Positions 24,277-36,320 of a DNA stretch of 64,000 nt are shown piece after piece. The DNA is from Agrocybe praecox (lineage: Eukaryota > Basidiomycota > Agaricomycetes > Agaricales > Agrocybaceae). Position 1 is the stretch's first letter. Each line of letters begins with the position of its first letter. The position numbers and the translations under genes are program-made. The notes beneath the pieces are model-generated. The model was not told the origin of the DNA. It worked only from the letters and a program-made list of their open reading frames with translations, and did not search any database. The DNA lies in contig OZ024840.1 in NCBI GenBank assembly GCA_964017145.1, positions 4,154,001 through 4,218,000 of the forward strand, written 5' to 3'.

Positions 24277-25956
24277 TACTATACGTCTGTGGCGCCACTT
24301 AGTATACGTATACGCGTAGGTAAACGTTCATAAGTCACCACTGCCCAAGCTGACACTGCTAAGAACAAAAACTGCTCATTCAAATTCCGAGTCATTCGCC
24401 GTACAGTACTACATATACCGTAATACCCAGGAAGTTATACTCTACGGCGACCAACTTCCTCCCGGCCCGAGTCTGACAGTTCACTATGTTTTTCGAACTT
24501 GCTGTAGTATCCTACTGCCTAAGAGCCGGGCCTAATGAATGACATATTCAAGCTACATATATAAGGATTGAATATTGATGAGCCATAGCTTAAAGCTCTG
24601 AATCACTAATTAAGTTATTGATATGAATTGATAACGAACGAACGCACGAAACGCACGCATCCCATCTAGGAGTTATGTATAAGCGCGCACGCACGCATGT
24701 CCGCCTGTTTGCACAACGTGGGGCCAGTGCCACGCTCATGACCATGTTCATGACAGCCTGACAGTGACATGCTCGGGCCCGACTAGTAATGCGCACGCAT
24801 GCATGGTATTGTTGACCCACACATCCCATAGCTCTCTGCGGGCGTCCGAAGCCATGGGTTATTGAAGATCAAAATAGCCCTCGACCGAGGATTTGGTGGA
24901 CAGAAAACCTGTGGGATTATGCAGGTTACGGCTTTATACAGCTATGGGATAAGGCAGGTTCGACTGTACTACTAGTGAATCTTGTCTGAGTAGATACGTA
25001 TCAGTACCAAATTTGTCTGGACGTTAGTATACAGTGAACGTCACTTGAACACTGAAACGTGATCTTTAGCCAGCCTCCCCAACTCGGAGGAGGAAAGGAG
25101 AAGGAAAAGTGACTTATACTTATATAATATGATATAGAGTAGTAATAACATACATAACCATAACGCCGATGACCAAGGAAAGAGAATCGTAAATAGCACA
25201 TATGTACATATGTAGTAGACGCTGCTCATTAATGACATCATCCCAAACATCTTACTTGAGTATGATTACGATTATGATTATCATACCCAATTCATTTGTT
25301 CGCTTAATTCTTGATTGAATATTGAACGCTGAAGGTCCGAGTCGATGCATGATATATGCCATATGTTGATGATATCGTCGTACAGATTCTTATCTATGTG
25401 CTGAACCTTCAAGCTTATTAATTACTTGTTGCAAAGTGACATACGTTTGAATACGTTTGAATTCAAAAGTTTGCCACACTGAATTAAAACTTACCAAGGG
25501 TACGGATAGGATAGAAGAGGGTGAGATGCGATAGATCATCCCCCCGTTCTATTTGGTATGTACGTACTTACGTACACAGTGCAATTGACCCGCTCTCGCT
25601 CCTTAAGTTTTGAATCCTCTTTCCCCCACGGCTTAAACTAGCCCGTTTGCGCGGTTCATCCACTGTGGATTGACACATATTGGGCTAGGTTGAATATTGA
25701 AGTACCCGACCGACGAGGAGGTAGAGGAGCAAAAAGAAGATGAGGAAGAACCTGAGACGTCCGACGTGTCAGCGTGTGTATGTGCATGCATGCGACCTCT
25801 CGATCGCGGTAACATGTACCGTTGGAAATACAAGTAGGAGTAGGAGTGTCTGTATTCGCATTTATATGAACTCCTGACATGCCCATGGCGTGCACATTAA
25901 TGAGACTTCTGCATATCTACCATGTCCTATAGGTGCATGACATGAAATAGCTAATC
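24277..25956. other. gene-free AT-rich stretch
   Basis: Short frames only. It contains short palindromic steps (for example CGTATACGTATACG near 24305 and GTACGTACTTACGTAC near 25559) and the first copy of a small inverted-repeat element at 24823-24968. No gene is supported. Confidence 0.5.
24823..24968. mobile_element. small MITE-like element, copy 1
   Basis: The left end TCCCATAGCT is the reverse complement of AGCTATGGGA near the right end (about 24940-24950). The interior contains CGACCGAGGATTTGGTGGAC followed by AGAAAACCTGTGGGATTATG. A related copy lies at 27139-27309. At about 146 bp it has no coding capacity. Confidence 0.65.
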
Positions 25957-26508
25957 ATTGATCAATGTCCTTTATGGACGGCGGGTCCTACATATGTCGA
26001 GATCGGTGAACCAGGCCTAGCTGCGCAAGGCTCTGTAGAATGACATCTTCTTGTCTTCTTCTTCTTTTCGAGATATGTACAATACAATACATCGTGTTCG
26101 TTGATATCTGAGAATTCAAACAGCATGTAGTCTTCTTGGTTCGCCCGACCGGTCCTGAACTGGATGTAGAGACAGTTTGGGGTGCGTACCGAATCACAGG
26201 TAGAGAACGTCAAGCTCGGTACATGGCGGTTTTTCAATTGATCAATGTCCTTTGAGGACGGTGGGTCCTACGTATGTCGAGATCGGTGCATCAGGCCAGA
26301 CAGAGCTGCGTAAGGCGCTGTAGAATGGAATGACATCTTCTTTTCTTCTTCTTTTTGAGATGTGTAGAATATGGCGTGCCACTTAGCTCATATTTGAGAA
26401 TTCAAATGGTATATAGTCTTCTTGGTTCGCTTGACTGGATGTAGAGACAGTTTGGCGTACGTAGTACCGAATTGCTGGCAGAGAGCGTTAGGCTCAGTAC
26501 ATGGAGCT
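25957..26508. repeat. tandem duplication, 280-bp period
   Basis: Copy 1 begins at 25957 and copy 2 at 26237. Both start ATTGATCAATGTCCTTT, then share GTCGAGATCGGTG, a CTTCTTCTT tract, AGTCTTCTTGGTTCGC and a GTACATGG end. The copies differ by several small indels. No conserved reading frame. Confidence 0.85.
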
Positions 26509-26509
26509 C

Positions 26510-28250
26510 CTCATGAACCGCCTAACCATAAACGAATATTCCGTACCTTTGCGTCGGACTCCCGTTCGGATCAAATTTCGCAAGAAATAAAATAAAAACT
26601 AGACAAAATCATAACCTTCAGAAATTTGACCGAGACCAACCGGCGGACTGTCCGCCAGACTTTTGTGCTGAATTGCCGTTGTGAAATAACGAAATTTTGT
26701 TATCAGTATGTGGTAGGTCCCGCCCTGTCCCGCCACCACCGACGTTCATTGCCCGACGTTAACAAATAATTTTAATCACCACTAGCAGCATCGGCGGCGC
26801 GCGGCATTATTTTTCTTGACGGCTTATCCTCTCTACCCCTGCTTGCTGATAAACTTGAGTTCCTCACCTCTGTTATTAGTTGTCATCAAGCCACAAGTAG
26901 CAATCAAACAACAATGGTGGCAGGAAGAGGAAGAGAAACAATGGAGTAACACCTTGTCACCCTTGTACTTGTGTCACCCACTTTGTCACATTGACATGGC
27001 ATTGCAGACCGTCTGGGCCCTGGAGCTCGGAGGGCCTGTCCGCCGGCTAATTTTTTAACAGACTAGATGTCTCGATGTCCTCGACGAAACAAACACGGAA
27101 ACAAATGACATCATGATAAAGTGTGTATTACATGCCTTATCCCATAGCTCGATGGACGTCCGAAGCTACGAGTAATTGTAGGTTATGGGTTATAACTTAT
27201 CGCAAGTAAAAATAGCCCGCAACCGAGGATTTGGTGGACAGAAAACCTATGGTATTACGCAGGTTGTGGCTTTATATAGTGATATGGGATAAGACAGGTT
27301 TGGCTGTATAATCATTTTACGGCACTTGACCTGGGTTCGTATAAGTAACTTCTGGGGTACGAAAAACTGGCGACTGGTCGTCTCTTTCTCACTATGACGC
27401 TGGTGTTCTAATCACTAATTACCTAACAAGGAATGACGTGTCAAGTTTTGTCAATTAGCTTCCGGAATCCGAAGTTTCTAGCTACATAGTAGGTTAGGAC
27501 CGTGAGGTGAACATGCCAGTGTGTGAATGTATGTACTGCGCCTGCAATTCATTTAGAGACATGTATTTATATGTGTACTCCACAGTATTGAAATTGAATT
27601 ACCACCAGGCTATCTAAGCTTATCATATACCTGAATCTATTTATGGAATGTTCAAATGTTAGGAGATTGCGCTCTTATGATGGAGTTGCAGCACAAAATA
27701 AAGTTCGTGGTTATAATAATAGGGATGATCAGTACTTAGTACCTTCCGTGGTCTCCGAACATGTCGGAGGATCCTAAATTCGACCAAGATCGTCCTGAGT
27801 TGCAGAGGCAGATTGACGTTGATTCATTTCCTGCTATCGCCGTTTGGTGCCACTTAGTACTAAAGAAGTACATCACATCATTAACTTCAATTCGCACGAT
27901 GCAGGTCTCCAACTTGAAGGCGTCTGAACATTTCTCGCAGTCGACGGAACGAGGCATTTATACCCATAAAAGATCTCGTCACACGTGGAGTGGTGGAGGT
28001 TGTGAATTACTTGCTCATGGTATGAGGATGTAACCAGAGTCAAGCCAGATAGTGGTTATTACGTACTTAGTTTCTTCGAATCGGTTAGCACGTACGCTCC
28101 GAAGCCTGCTTCGATGAGATTACAGAGGTTACAATCGTAAAGTACATTTGAAAGATACGCATAATAGATAGTGCTACTAAATCCCGACAGAGAAAAAGGG
28201 GAAATAGTATGGTTTTGAGATAAAGAATGATGCATGATGATGACGATAGG
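26510..28250. other. gene-poor region with GC-rich patch and second small element
   Basis: The segment 26540-27060 has a GGCGGACTGTCCGCC palindrome (26641-26655) and related GTCCGCCGGC at 27037, suggesting an old mobile element without clear ends. Frames at 27736-27957 (-) and 27761-28033 (+) lack domains or supporting exons. No gene is supported. Confidence 0.4.
27139..27309. mobile_element. small MITE-like element, copy 2
   Basis: The left end CTTATCCCATAGCTC mirrors the right end ATATGGGATAAG (about 27284-27295). The interior shares CCGAGGATTTGGTGGACAGA and the AACCTATGG...GCAGGTTG arrangement with the copy at 24823-24968. It is slightly longer because of an insertion near 27180-27200. 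Confidence 0.65.
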
Positions 28251-28252
28251 CG

Positions 28253-28698
28253 CTAAGGGTCGCTTTCTCGGGCGAGGTAGCTTCTCTGATATCAATGTGA
28301 ATATCAGCATAATCCTACATAGTATTCCAAACAAAAGGAATACTCACCAGATCCTCGTAGAACACATCCATCGCTTCTGCGCGCAATTGCTGCTCAGACA
28401 TCGCAGTAGAGTAGCGACTTGTCAGCAGTCTGACCATGGCTCTCTTCCTGATGCCTCTGCATGCGAGTCCGGTGCTAAATCTATCGTATAGGCCCTTCCA
28501 GAACCGAACGATTTCGTCTGTGCTGTATTTCAAATTCATTTTGGGCAAACAGAGAATTTTTCAGTCAGTCGGGGATCCAAATGTGAGGAGACAGGTAGAC
28601 GCTGGCTGGACTTACGTAGCACAAGTAGTGATGTAACTATCGATCCAATCGATGGCATCCTCGACGCGTCTCTCGTCGCTTGCGGATAGTGTAGGCAT
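28253..28698 (-). CDS. small helical protein, paralogue A of a family of unknown function
   Basis: Three exons (28698-28616, 28522-28348, 28285-28253) give 96 residues. The start is MPTLSASDERRVEDAIDWID. The core is FWKGLYDRFSTGLACRGIRK followed by RAMVRLLTSRY, then DVFYEDL and a short tail RSYLARESDP. Exon 1 (83 nt) and exon 2 (175 nt) have exactly the same lengths and phases as the paralogue at 32785-33206, supporting the model. No signal peptide, membrane segment or known motif; the composition is charged and predicted helical. I do not recognise the family. An amidohydrolase gene on the other strand lies between the two copies. Confidence 0.7.
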
Positions 28699-28699
28699 C

Positions 28700-30106
28700 T
28701 TTGGAACGATGTTGGAGATGTAGCTGTAGACTGGGCGAGAGGATGTTCTGAGCTTGCTTGTTTTTTTCTGAGATTTGCGGCGAGAACTTTTGTCTTATAT
28801 ACGCACATCCTCATGTTATTACGGCCATTAAAGTAAAAAGCTAGTAAGCGATGAAAGGTCTAGTCTAGGATTAGGGCTCCGAGTAGGCCGACTGCTAATC
28901 ATGACCGCTTCAATTTCCGATAGCGTCATTGTCGGTGTGATTCTGAGGTTCTTATTGACTGGAAGAAAAGCCTTTTGTGGTGCGGAACTGCTACGCTTTT
29001 GCATTTATCAACACTGAGGCTTTGATCAGTGTAATCAAAACACTTTCCTACTAAGACTATAGTATATGATTGTCGCCAGCATCGTATTACCGTGGTGGGT
29101 GGATGCTTCAAGCTCTCCAGCGGCCTATACTAAGAAATGGCCAATATATATCTTGACGTGATTAATAAAATCATTAAGAACGCCGGTTGCGATTCTCTTT
29201 GACATGTTTTGGCATAAGCCGTCCTTTCAAGACAAGAACCATGCGCACGCGGGGTGCCTTACCGGTCGCTTAGACATACCGTTATCAGGAAATGAAATGG
29301 GCAGCAGAAAGAGCTGTTTTGCTTGGAGCTAAATATATCCACCCAACGTGCCTTGAGACTTCCATGACTCTGAGTGGCGCAACGAGGATGGACGAAACAA
29401 ACCCTTAGGCCTGCGAGTTAGAAATAGAACGGTACTGTCAGCTACTTTTCCTTTTCAAAAGCTCCGGTTCCAGGCAGGAGAGGTCGGTCATGTATCCAAG
29501 CCGCAAATTGGAGCTGGAGCTAGGTTTACTTGAAAAATATCCTTTCCGATTGAAACCCTTCCACTTACTTCCTTACGAAGCTGAGGTACGTCGATATCGG
29601 CAAAAGTACGAGTTGGCATCGGCAATAGCGGCATGATATCAACTGTGGGCATTACAGGCACGTACCCAGGTAAGCGGAGTGTTTCGTCGATCAGACTCAA
29701 CGGTGGTTATCACTTTTAAACCTGAGGAGAGAATAGGATGAACACCGGGGTGGTCAACCCAGGGCCATTTCGTTGAACTCCGAGTCGCTGGTGTAAGTAC
29801 TTATGCAGAACCTTTTCTTATTTTCGGAAAATTTACCCTATCAGATGTAAAGTCCGGACGTCTAAGATAATAAAGATACCTTGTACGGGTTGCTAATATG
29901 TTTTTATATAATCTTAGCTCCAGAGAAATCCGTGTCCACTGTCCAGTCACTCCACGGGTTTGTGAAGAAAAGTGATTCACGTGATCTCCGTTCCGGATTC
30001 GGATTTGAAAGCCGCGTCGCGTGAGAAAAATAACCAACCCTTTCCTTCTCTTCTCGTCGCGGTACTGCTGTACGCAGCAGTCAGAAAGGGGCAGAAACAC
30101 AATAGT
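28700..30106. other. intergenic region between paralogue A and the amidohydrolase
   Basis: No gene is supported. The minus frame 29488-29700 (70 codons) has no start context or partner exon. The last part, about 29800-30106, is likely the 5' flank of the amidohydrolase; the reading frame is open upstream to 29972, so a start further upstream is possible. Confidence 0.4.
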
Positions 30107-32345
30107 ATGAGGATGCCCGGATATAACGATACGATGACAATGCGATCTCGCGCCCAAGTACCACCACCACAATCTTCCGCGACACCACCACCATTATCAG
30201 CACAGTCATTTGCGCACGCTCCACATCGCATGCAGGGAATGCGAGGGAACTCTAGTATTAATGTGAGTTCGAGCTTGGAAACGAGCAGGAGAGGGTCACC
30301 GATAAAAGCGAACGCGCCGAAGAAACCTCGCAGGGTGTATCAGATATTTGTTTCTCAGCTGTTCGACTCGGTGCGCCGTGAATTGGTGCAGAAGCAGGTT
30401 ATCTGGGTTGATAGGGACAGAGGCTTGATAGTGGACGTTTGTGATTGGGAAGAGTCGGATGCGTGGAGTGAGTCCTTGTATAACCAGGAGATAGAAGTGG
30501 ACGTTACGAAGATTGACTTGAGGGGACTCACGGTACTGCCTGGGTTGGTGGATGTTCATGTACATTGTGAGTATTTGTGTTTTCTTGTGCAGATATGTAT
30601 TTCTCTATACAGTCTATGACACTTGAAACTCGCAGTATTTCTTCATCCATACTCAGAGACCTCATGGGAGGACCAAGTTACCAAAGAAAGCTTGGCTGAG
30701 CGAACGATTCGCGCGACCATGCATGCACGGAAGACGTTGATGGCTGGGTTTACAACAGTTAGGTGAGCACCCTTCTTGATTTTATGTTCTTCTGACTTTC
30801 TTTATCTTTTCCCCCTTTTCTTTCTAATATCAAAGGATACACATTTAAATTCCGCGAAATTCGAATGAAACGCTGACGTCGACTGTCCATCAGAGACCTG
30901 GGCACTGAAGGAGCGTTTGACGCGGATATTGCCCTTAGAAAGTCGCTTTCTGAAGTGTCTAAAGTACCAGGGTATGGGGACTCCAGGACTATGATACCTG
31001 GTCCCAGATACTACTGTGCGAACAGGGCTATTGTTTCTTCAGGGGCTTATGGTACGTCGTTTCTTTGTTTTTCTTAGTTATAGGTCCCTTATGTGTTGTA
31101 GGTCCTAAAAGCACAATATATCCCTATCAAGAGGGAATCAACGACGTCAGAGGAGCGGAACCTGTCGACGGTATCGATCAGGGCATCAAGGAAGTCAGGA
31201 AGCAGATAGGCGCCGGCGCAGATTGGATCAAGGTACTTCCTTTTTTTGAACCTTTATCTTAAACTTGAGTTTGATTTCTTGATTAGATATACGCAGACTA
31301 CCTCTGCCGTTCTCGAATCTCATCCGTATCTCCCTCCATCGGGCTACGTTCAGTAGCTTTGTTCAACAAGGATGAGCTAGCGGCTATGATATCTACCGCT
31401 CATACTCGTGGTGTGAAGGTCGCTGCACATGCCAACACTCCCAAGGCAATTGGCACCCTAATGGACCTGGACGTTGATACTATCGAACACGGTGGAGAAA
31501 TGTACGACTCGGAAACAGGGGACAGAACTATTTTGAGGAGACTCGCGAAGGCTGGTAGCCCTGGTGGAAGTGGACGCGAGGGTGGACGCGGGGGAGGAAC
31601 GACGTGGGTCCCAACTCTGGCAGCGTATTATACACTGTCACTCGATGGATCAAAGCTCAGTAAGAAGAGGTGGGAGAGGTGTAAGACGACATTCGAGCAG
31701 GCTATCAGGATGGGCAGTGCTGCGCGTCTTGTCAATCCTCACCTCGCATCTTCGATATCCTCATCATCTCGATCAGAGCCGCTTTCTTCTTCTGATAAAG
31801 GCAAGGGAAAAGACGACGACAAGGAAAAGGACAAAGGCCTGGAATTCCTTTGGAATGAGGAACCTATGGAAAATATCGCGTGTGGGGGAGACACTGGCGT
31901 ATTTAGCCACGGCAAAAATGCTCTGGAACTTGTCCTCATGCGAAATCTTGGTGCCAGCTGGGAACGCGTTTTGGGATGGGCGACTCTTGGCGGGTGGAAA
32001 TGCGTACGAGGGATGGAATGGGAAGGTGAAGACGGCATTATGCGCGTACGATCTTTAGAGAAGCGCGTGCACGGTCTTTTGGGTCGGTCTGGAAGTACGC
32101 CAGGCCTCGGCGACTTACGTTTGGATGGAGATGAAGAGGAAGAGGAAGAGGAGGAAGAATTGGGATTGGATAGAGATGTTCCGTTCGGAGTTATCAGAGG
32201 AGGATGGGCGGCTGATCTGGTCGCTGTTGAAGGAACCCTGGACGGTTCGCCTTCGGATTTCGAGGCTGCTTTGACAGAAGGGGTCAAATTTGTGATGAAG
32301 GCAGGGTTCGTGTATAAAGCTGGAGGTGTTGAGACGGTCTCCTGA
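30107..32345 (+). CDS. amidohydrolase-family protein (imidazolonepropionase/prolidase-like)
   Basis: Five exons (30107-30566, 30636-30762, 30894-31051, 31102-31232, 31287-32345) give 644 residues. This is a metal-dependent TIM-barrel hydrolase. VDVHVHLFLHPYSE spans the first intron and carries the HxH metal ligands. AGFTTVRDLG spans the second intron. GADWIKIYADY gives the bridging Lys, GVKVAAHANTPKA and DVDTIEHGGEM the two His, and GGDTGVFSHGKN the catalytic Asp. The barrel holds an acidic/basic low-complexity insertion around KGKGKDDDKEKDKG (31800-31840) and another Glu run at 32133. The C terminus is the usual small beta domain (GWAADLVAVEG). The start is the ATG at 30107; the next Met codons (30113, 30134) are alternatives. 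No secretion signal; substrate unknown. Confidence 0.85.
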
Positions 32346-32784
32346 TCGATCTTTTCTTCTTTTTTCTTCTCTTGCGATGATGTTACTGTTTTTTATGGTT
32401 TTCTTCACGTTGTTCTTGGGCGGTATATCGCTGTTAGCATGTTATATATATTTATCTTATAAGTGACTAAGACCTGGACCTGTCAGCTTGAAATTAGCAG
32501 ATCGCAGTCCGTGGCCATTGGGCCGGATATTAATGTGCACTTCGAACAATCAGAAGACTAATCAGGCGATTACTACTTCTAAAGGTATGTAGATCAAATT
32601 TCTTTCACTGATGCTGCAGCATCGATGAACCGGATGTTACCGATCGAATTGAGCGCAAGAAGTATAGCATCGATTATTATGCCGTTATATGTATTAGTAC
32701 ATAGTTGGAGTGATGTTAGAAAGCAAGTCAAGAAAGGATAGTGGACCAGAAAAGTGAGCCAGCTTAAAGAATAAGGATAGGCAG
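32346..32784. other. intergenic region between convergent genes
   Basis: The amidohydrolase ends at 32345 (+) and paralogue B ends at 32785 (-). The first part is T-rich and probably 3' UTR. No gene was seen. Confidence 0.5.
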
Positions 32785-33206
32785 CTAGTCGCTTTCGGGA
32801 CTACTTTCTCGCTCCAGGTGGCGGTTCTATTTAAATAGGTCAATCGGAGGCTGCGTCATAACCAATAGACTCACTACTTCAATGTAGAACACGTCTTCTG
32901 CGTATTCTCGGAGTCTATCCGTCGTAATACTACGGAAATATCTTTCTCGCAACAGTCTCAGCATGGCTTTTTTACGTATTCCCTTGCAGGCGAGACCTGT
33001 GCTATATCTATCGGAGAGGCTCTTCCAATAGCTGACTGCCCCCTCTTTCCTATACGCGACAAGAATCAGAAAACCAACAGTGTTCAAGCTTAACAGTAGA
33101 CTAAATAAGCGCTGAAGACTTACCAGGGGCCAGTCGTGATTGACTCGTCTACCCAGTTGATTGCTTCTTCCATACGGTTTTCGTCGTAAATAGTTAACGA
33201 AGGCAT
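32785..33206 (-). CDS. small helical protein, paralogue B of a family of unknown function
   Basis: Three exons (33206-33124, 33049-32875, 32826-32785) give 99 residues. The start is MPSLTIYDENRMEEAINWVD. The core YWKSLSDRYSTGLACKGIRK continues KAMLRLLRERY, then DVFYIEV and the tail NRHLERESSPESD. It matches paralogue A across the whole length, and both introns fall at the same codon positions. The most constant block is DR(F/Y)STGLAC(R/K)GIRK(R/K)AM. The last intron is short (48 nt). Function unknown; no recognisable domain. Confidence 0.7.
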
Positions 33207-35406
33207 TGTTGTTCGTTGGGGGTATGTAGCAGCAACCTTGGTCTCTACCGGGGGTCTTTTATATGTGTGACCGAGTCCTAGGCCTCTTTCAGTCTTGATC
33301 TATCAATTTGAGTGGACAAAGCAATACCGTAGGCGAAGGTCTCGACCATCCAGCCCGAAGTGCTTCTTTTTCATCTCCGGTCGCCCCATTGTTCCTCAGA
33401 TAATGAGGATTTGTAGGCACCGACCGATAACTTCCTGCAATTTCCCAGTAGTTATTTATAGAAACCCTCAGCACCCTTATAGTACAAAAGAGTCCCAGTT
33501 CCCGTCAGATAACGTATCTAAGCGTATATCGGACACATTGCGGGTTATAATAGCGTGGTCTCCAGCCACATATGTTTCTGATATAGCTTGATAACTACTG
33601 GACTCTCGACGACTTGTCTGATTTTGTCAGCCTGCGAGTCCATGGGCTGTGATAGTCGGTAAGGAAACAAGAAAAGAAGCCTATCATCCTAAGCTTTCTT
33701 CAAGTCGTCATCACCCTCGCATGTCGCTCCTCTCCGTTGATTATGGCAAAACTATCATCAAAACAAAATCATAGAGGCATACAATTGGCCGAAAGGCAAG
33801 GGTGAAGGTTGGACAAACAGTTTCAGATGTAGGCTTCTTGAGATGCAGTGCGGGACACGACGCCAGAAATTATTGGGCCTTCAAACAAACTTTAAAGCGT
33901 AATTTTGGCCTAATGCAGAAGTACCGATGACGTATTCTCTCGGTGGCCGTTTTCTAGGCCGTGTTGGAGGTATTTCCGTGATACCCTGGGATTACTACAG
34001 TGCTAGTACGCTCCATTTAAAGACTCAGATAGGCAGAATTAAATTGAACCATTCCGTTGAAACGTACGCTCTAATGCACGATAGTAATTCAATTTATGAA
34101 CACGCAATTACTACTTAACATGATTTGGTTACTACGAAGATAGTAATTAACAACTTGATACTATGTATATATATGGCGTATCCACCAACCCAACAAGCTA
34201 TTTAAAAAGCTCATATAGATATACGTCACCATCAGTGACGATAGACCTCAAGACCTCTGGAATCTAGGTCGTACATACTTGCACCGATTTGGTTCTGTAT
34301 TTTTATCCTAAATAATCGCATCACGTGCCCCAAATAGATGGGTCGCGTCGCAAATTGAATTACGAGACCTTAGAATAAGCTTGACTCGTCTTAACCTGAC
34401 GAAAAACTGCTCTTAATTACCCGGTCACGCGTTAGAACCGGTTACATTTGTTGCCGGTCATTTTAAACGCGCAAGTACTACTTATGCCGATTGTGTGCTG
34501 ATAGATACGTACGCGAGGTCTTCATGTGTCCAGAACTTATCGGATGAGTAAGCCTCTCCGTATATCACCTATTTACACAACGTAGGTCATAAAAATACAA
34601 TTTTCTGGTACTTACTTACACTCACGCTCTTACGACAATTTGGAAAGGACTTTTATGTATTATGTATAGCCTCCGCTCATATCTTTGACACTCCGCCTCA
34701 CAAGGTCTCGCCTCCGCCAGCTCCGCTTGGCCCATAACCAACAAGTAGAAGAGATCTCGACCGAAAGCCAGCCAAGCCCTTGCAACTTATAGAGATAATA
34801 CAGCTACTTATATTAGTCTCCCGTTAAAGTTTACACTACCTTCTGAGGTGTTACAGTAGGCATGAAGTTCCCGAGGCTAGTCTCTATCCGTGTACATCAT
34901 GGTGCTTCCTGTCCATGTCAAGTCTGAAGATCACGCATCCCCATTATATTTGGGCTAAGTATACGTATACCCAGAGGGCAGGATGTGCATAATCAACTAG
35001 GGGAATTACTCTTCGCATTCGGGCAGTGGTGGGCCCTGGTGGCGTACAGACATTTCGGTAAGTCAGTCTTGGCTCACGCTGCACAATGAGTCACCACTGT
35101 AGATAATTGACCATTAAGTATGAGAACAAACCTTTTCACCAGAAAACCCGAACATCCACAAGATCAGGTCGGCAGGTGTTCCATTCTGTCAAGAACTAGT
35201 CTATATAAGTAGGCCGATTCGGGACCCGGATATCATTGTCAAGGTATCAGCGACGTCCAATCACAATTAGTCACGCGCATGGGTACGGTCGTTGCCGCCT
35301 CTTTTTAGTCATTTTGAAGGTTCGAATTCACCGGTATCATCATAAAACATTGTCTTTTCCTAACCCCCGACACCACTACACCAGTCCCACTTCCTCTATA
35401 TGATTT
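33207..35406. other. long stretch without a recognised gene
   Basis: Frames are short and scattered on both strands, with no joinable exons and no known motif. The sequence is AT-rich. I see no repeats of note. The last few hundred bases probably include the promoter of the gene starting at 35407. Confidence 0.5.
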
Positions 35407-36320
35407 ATGCTACCACAAGAGTTCCACGTAATTTCGGAAGCATACGCAAGGAGGGACCAGCACGCTATCCAACTTAAGCTTAAGCTATTACACTGCGGCT
35501 CGGAGACTCATCAGGGATGTTCTTCTGCGTCAGATTCCACGTCTTCTTCTAGGGTATCAAGTGGGACGAGCGGTGTCACCATTACGACGAGCGCAAGCGA
35601 TGATGAAGCGTCCTCTGCACCTGGCCTGGACAGATATCCATGTCCTAGCCTTTCCGGCTCAAGTGCTCCCGCGAGCACAGCCGACAATACATGCGTCCCC
35701 TCAACGGAGCGTACGCAAACTCTAAAAATAGAATTTGCGGAGGCATTCCGTGCCGAATGCGATGCTCGGTCATTGAGGAGAAGAGAGTAGGTCTGATATT
35801 GTTCTGCGACCAAGCGGTATTGGCTCAACGATTTGTGGAATAGCCAAGACGACGCGCCGCCGGGCCATCCGAAGCTGGTAGATCATTGGGGAGATATGAA
35901 CGACGCTGAGAAAGATGCGTTGGTCACTTATATGGTTGGACGCCTGCCTAAGAACCAAGACTTTGACCCGGTTAGAATGGCTCAAGTGGGTTGTTACTCT
36001 GTCATGGTAAGTCTTGAAAATTTCGGTGCTGGTTTATAGTGTGCGCTCAAGCTTTATTCTAGGCCGACCTTGCACGCTATCAGACTAGAAAAGAAAGGAA
36101 AGGGAAACCAAAGAGGAAGAAGATCGACTCCCAGAAATGGTTGAAGGATAGTTTGACGAATGAAATTTATGTGAAGTACGGGGTGTTTTCTCCGCATCAA
36201 TGGAGTGTCAAGCATTCCAAGGAGACAGAAGAGAAGCCAGAAGTTAATGATGAAGTTATAATTGTTGAGGCAAAGCCTGAGGGCGAAGTCGCTGAACCTT
36301 CTGTGGAAGTTACGGTGTAA
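35407..36320 (+). CDS. hydrophilic protein of unknown function
   Basis: Three exons (35407-35786, 35844-36006, 36063-36320) join in frame to 266 residues. The N-terminal part is Ser/Thr-rich (GTSGVTITTSASDDEASSAP). A more ordered segment follows, HPKLVDHWGDMNDAEKDALV then VGRLPKNQDFDPVRMAQVG. After that comes a basic cluster RKERKGKPKRKK that could be a nuclear localisation signal, and an acidic Val/Glu-rich tail. Introns are 57 and 56 nt with GT-AG borders. I do not recognise the family. The start is the first ATG of the open frame; an upstream exon cannot be excluded. Confidence 0.5.

Noticed and set aside
27736..27957. Cys-containing minus-strand frame (CEKC, CLC) as a zinc-finger gene
   Set aside because: Cys spacing does not fit a known finger and the frame is isolated.
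29488..29700. 70-codon minus-strand frame with MPLLPMPTRTF
   Set aside because: No homologous family recognised and no splice or start support.
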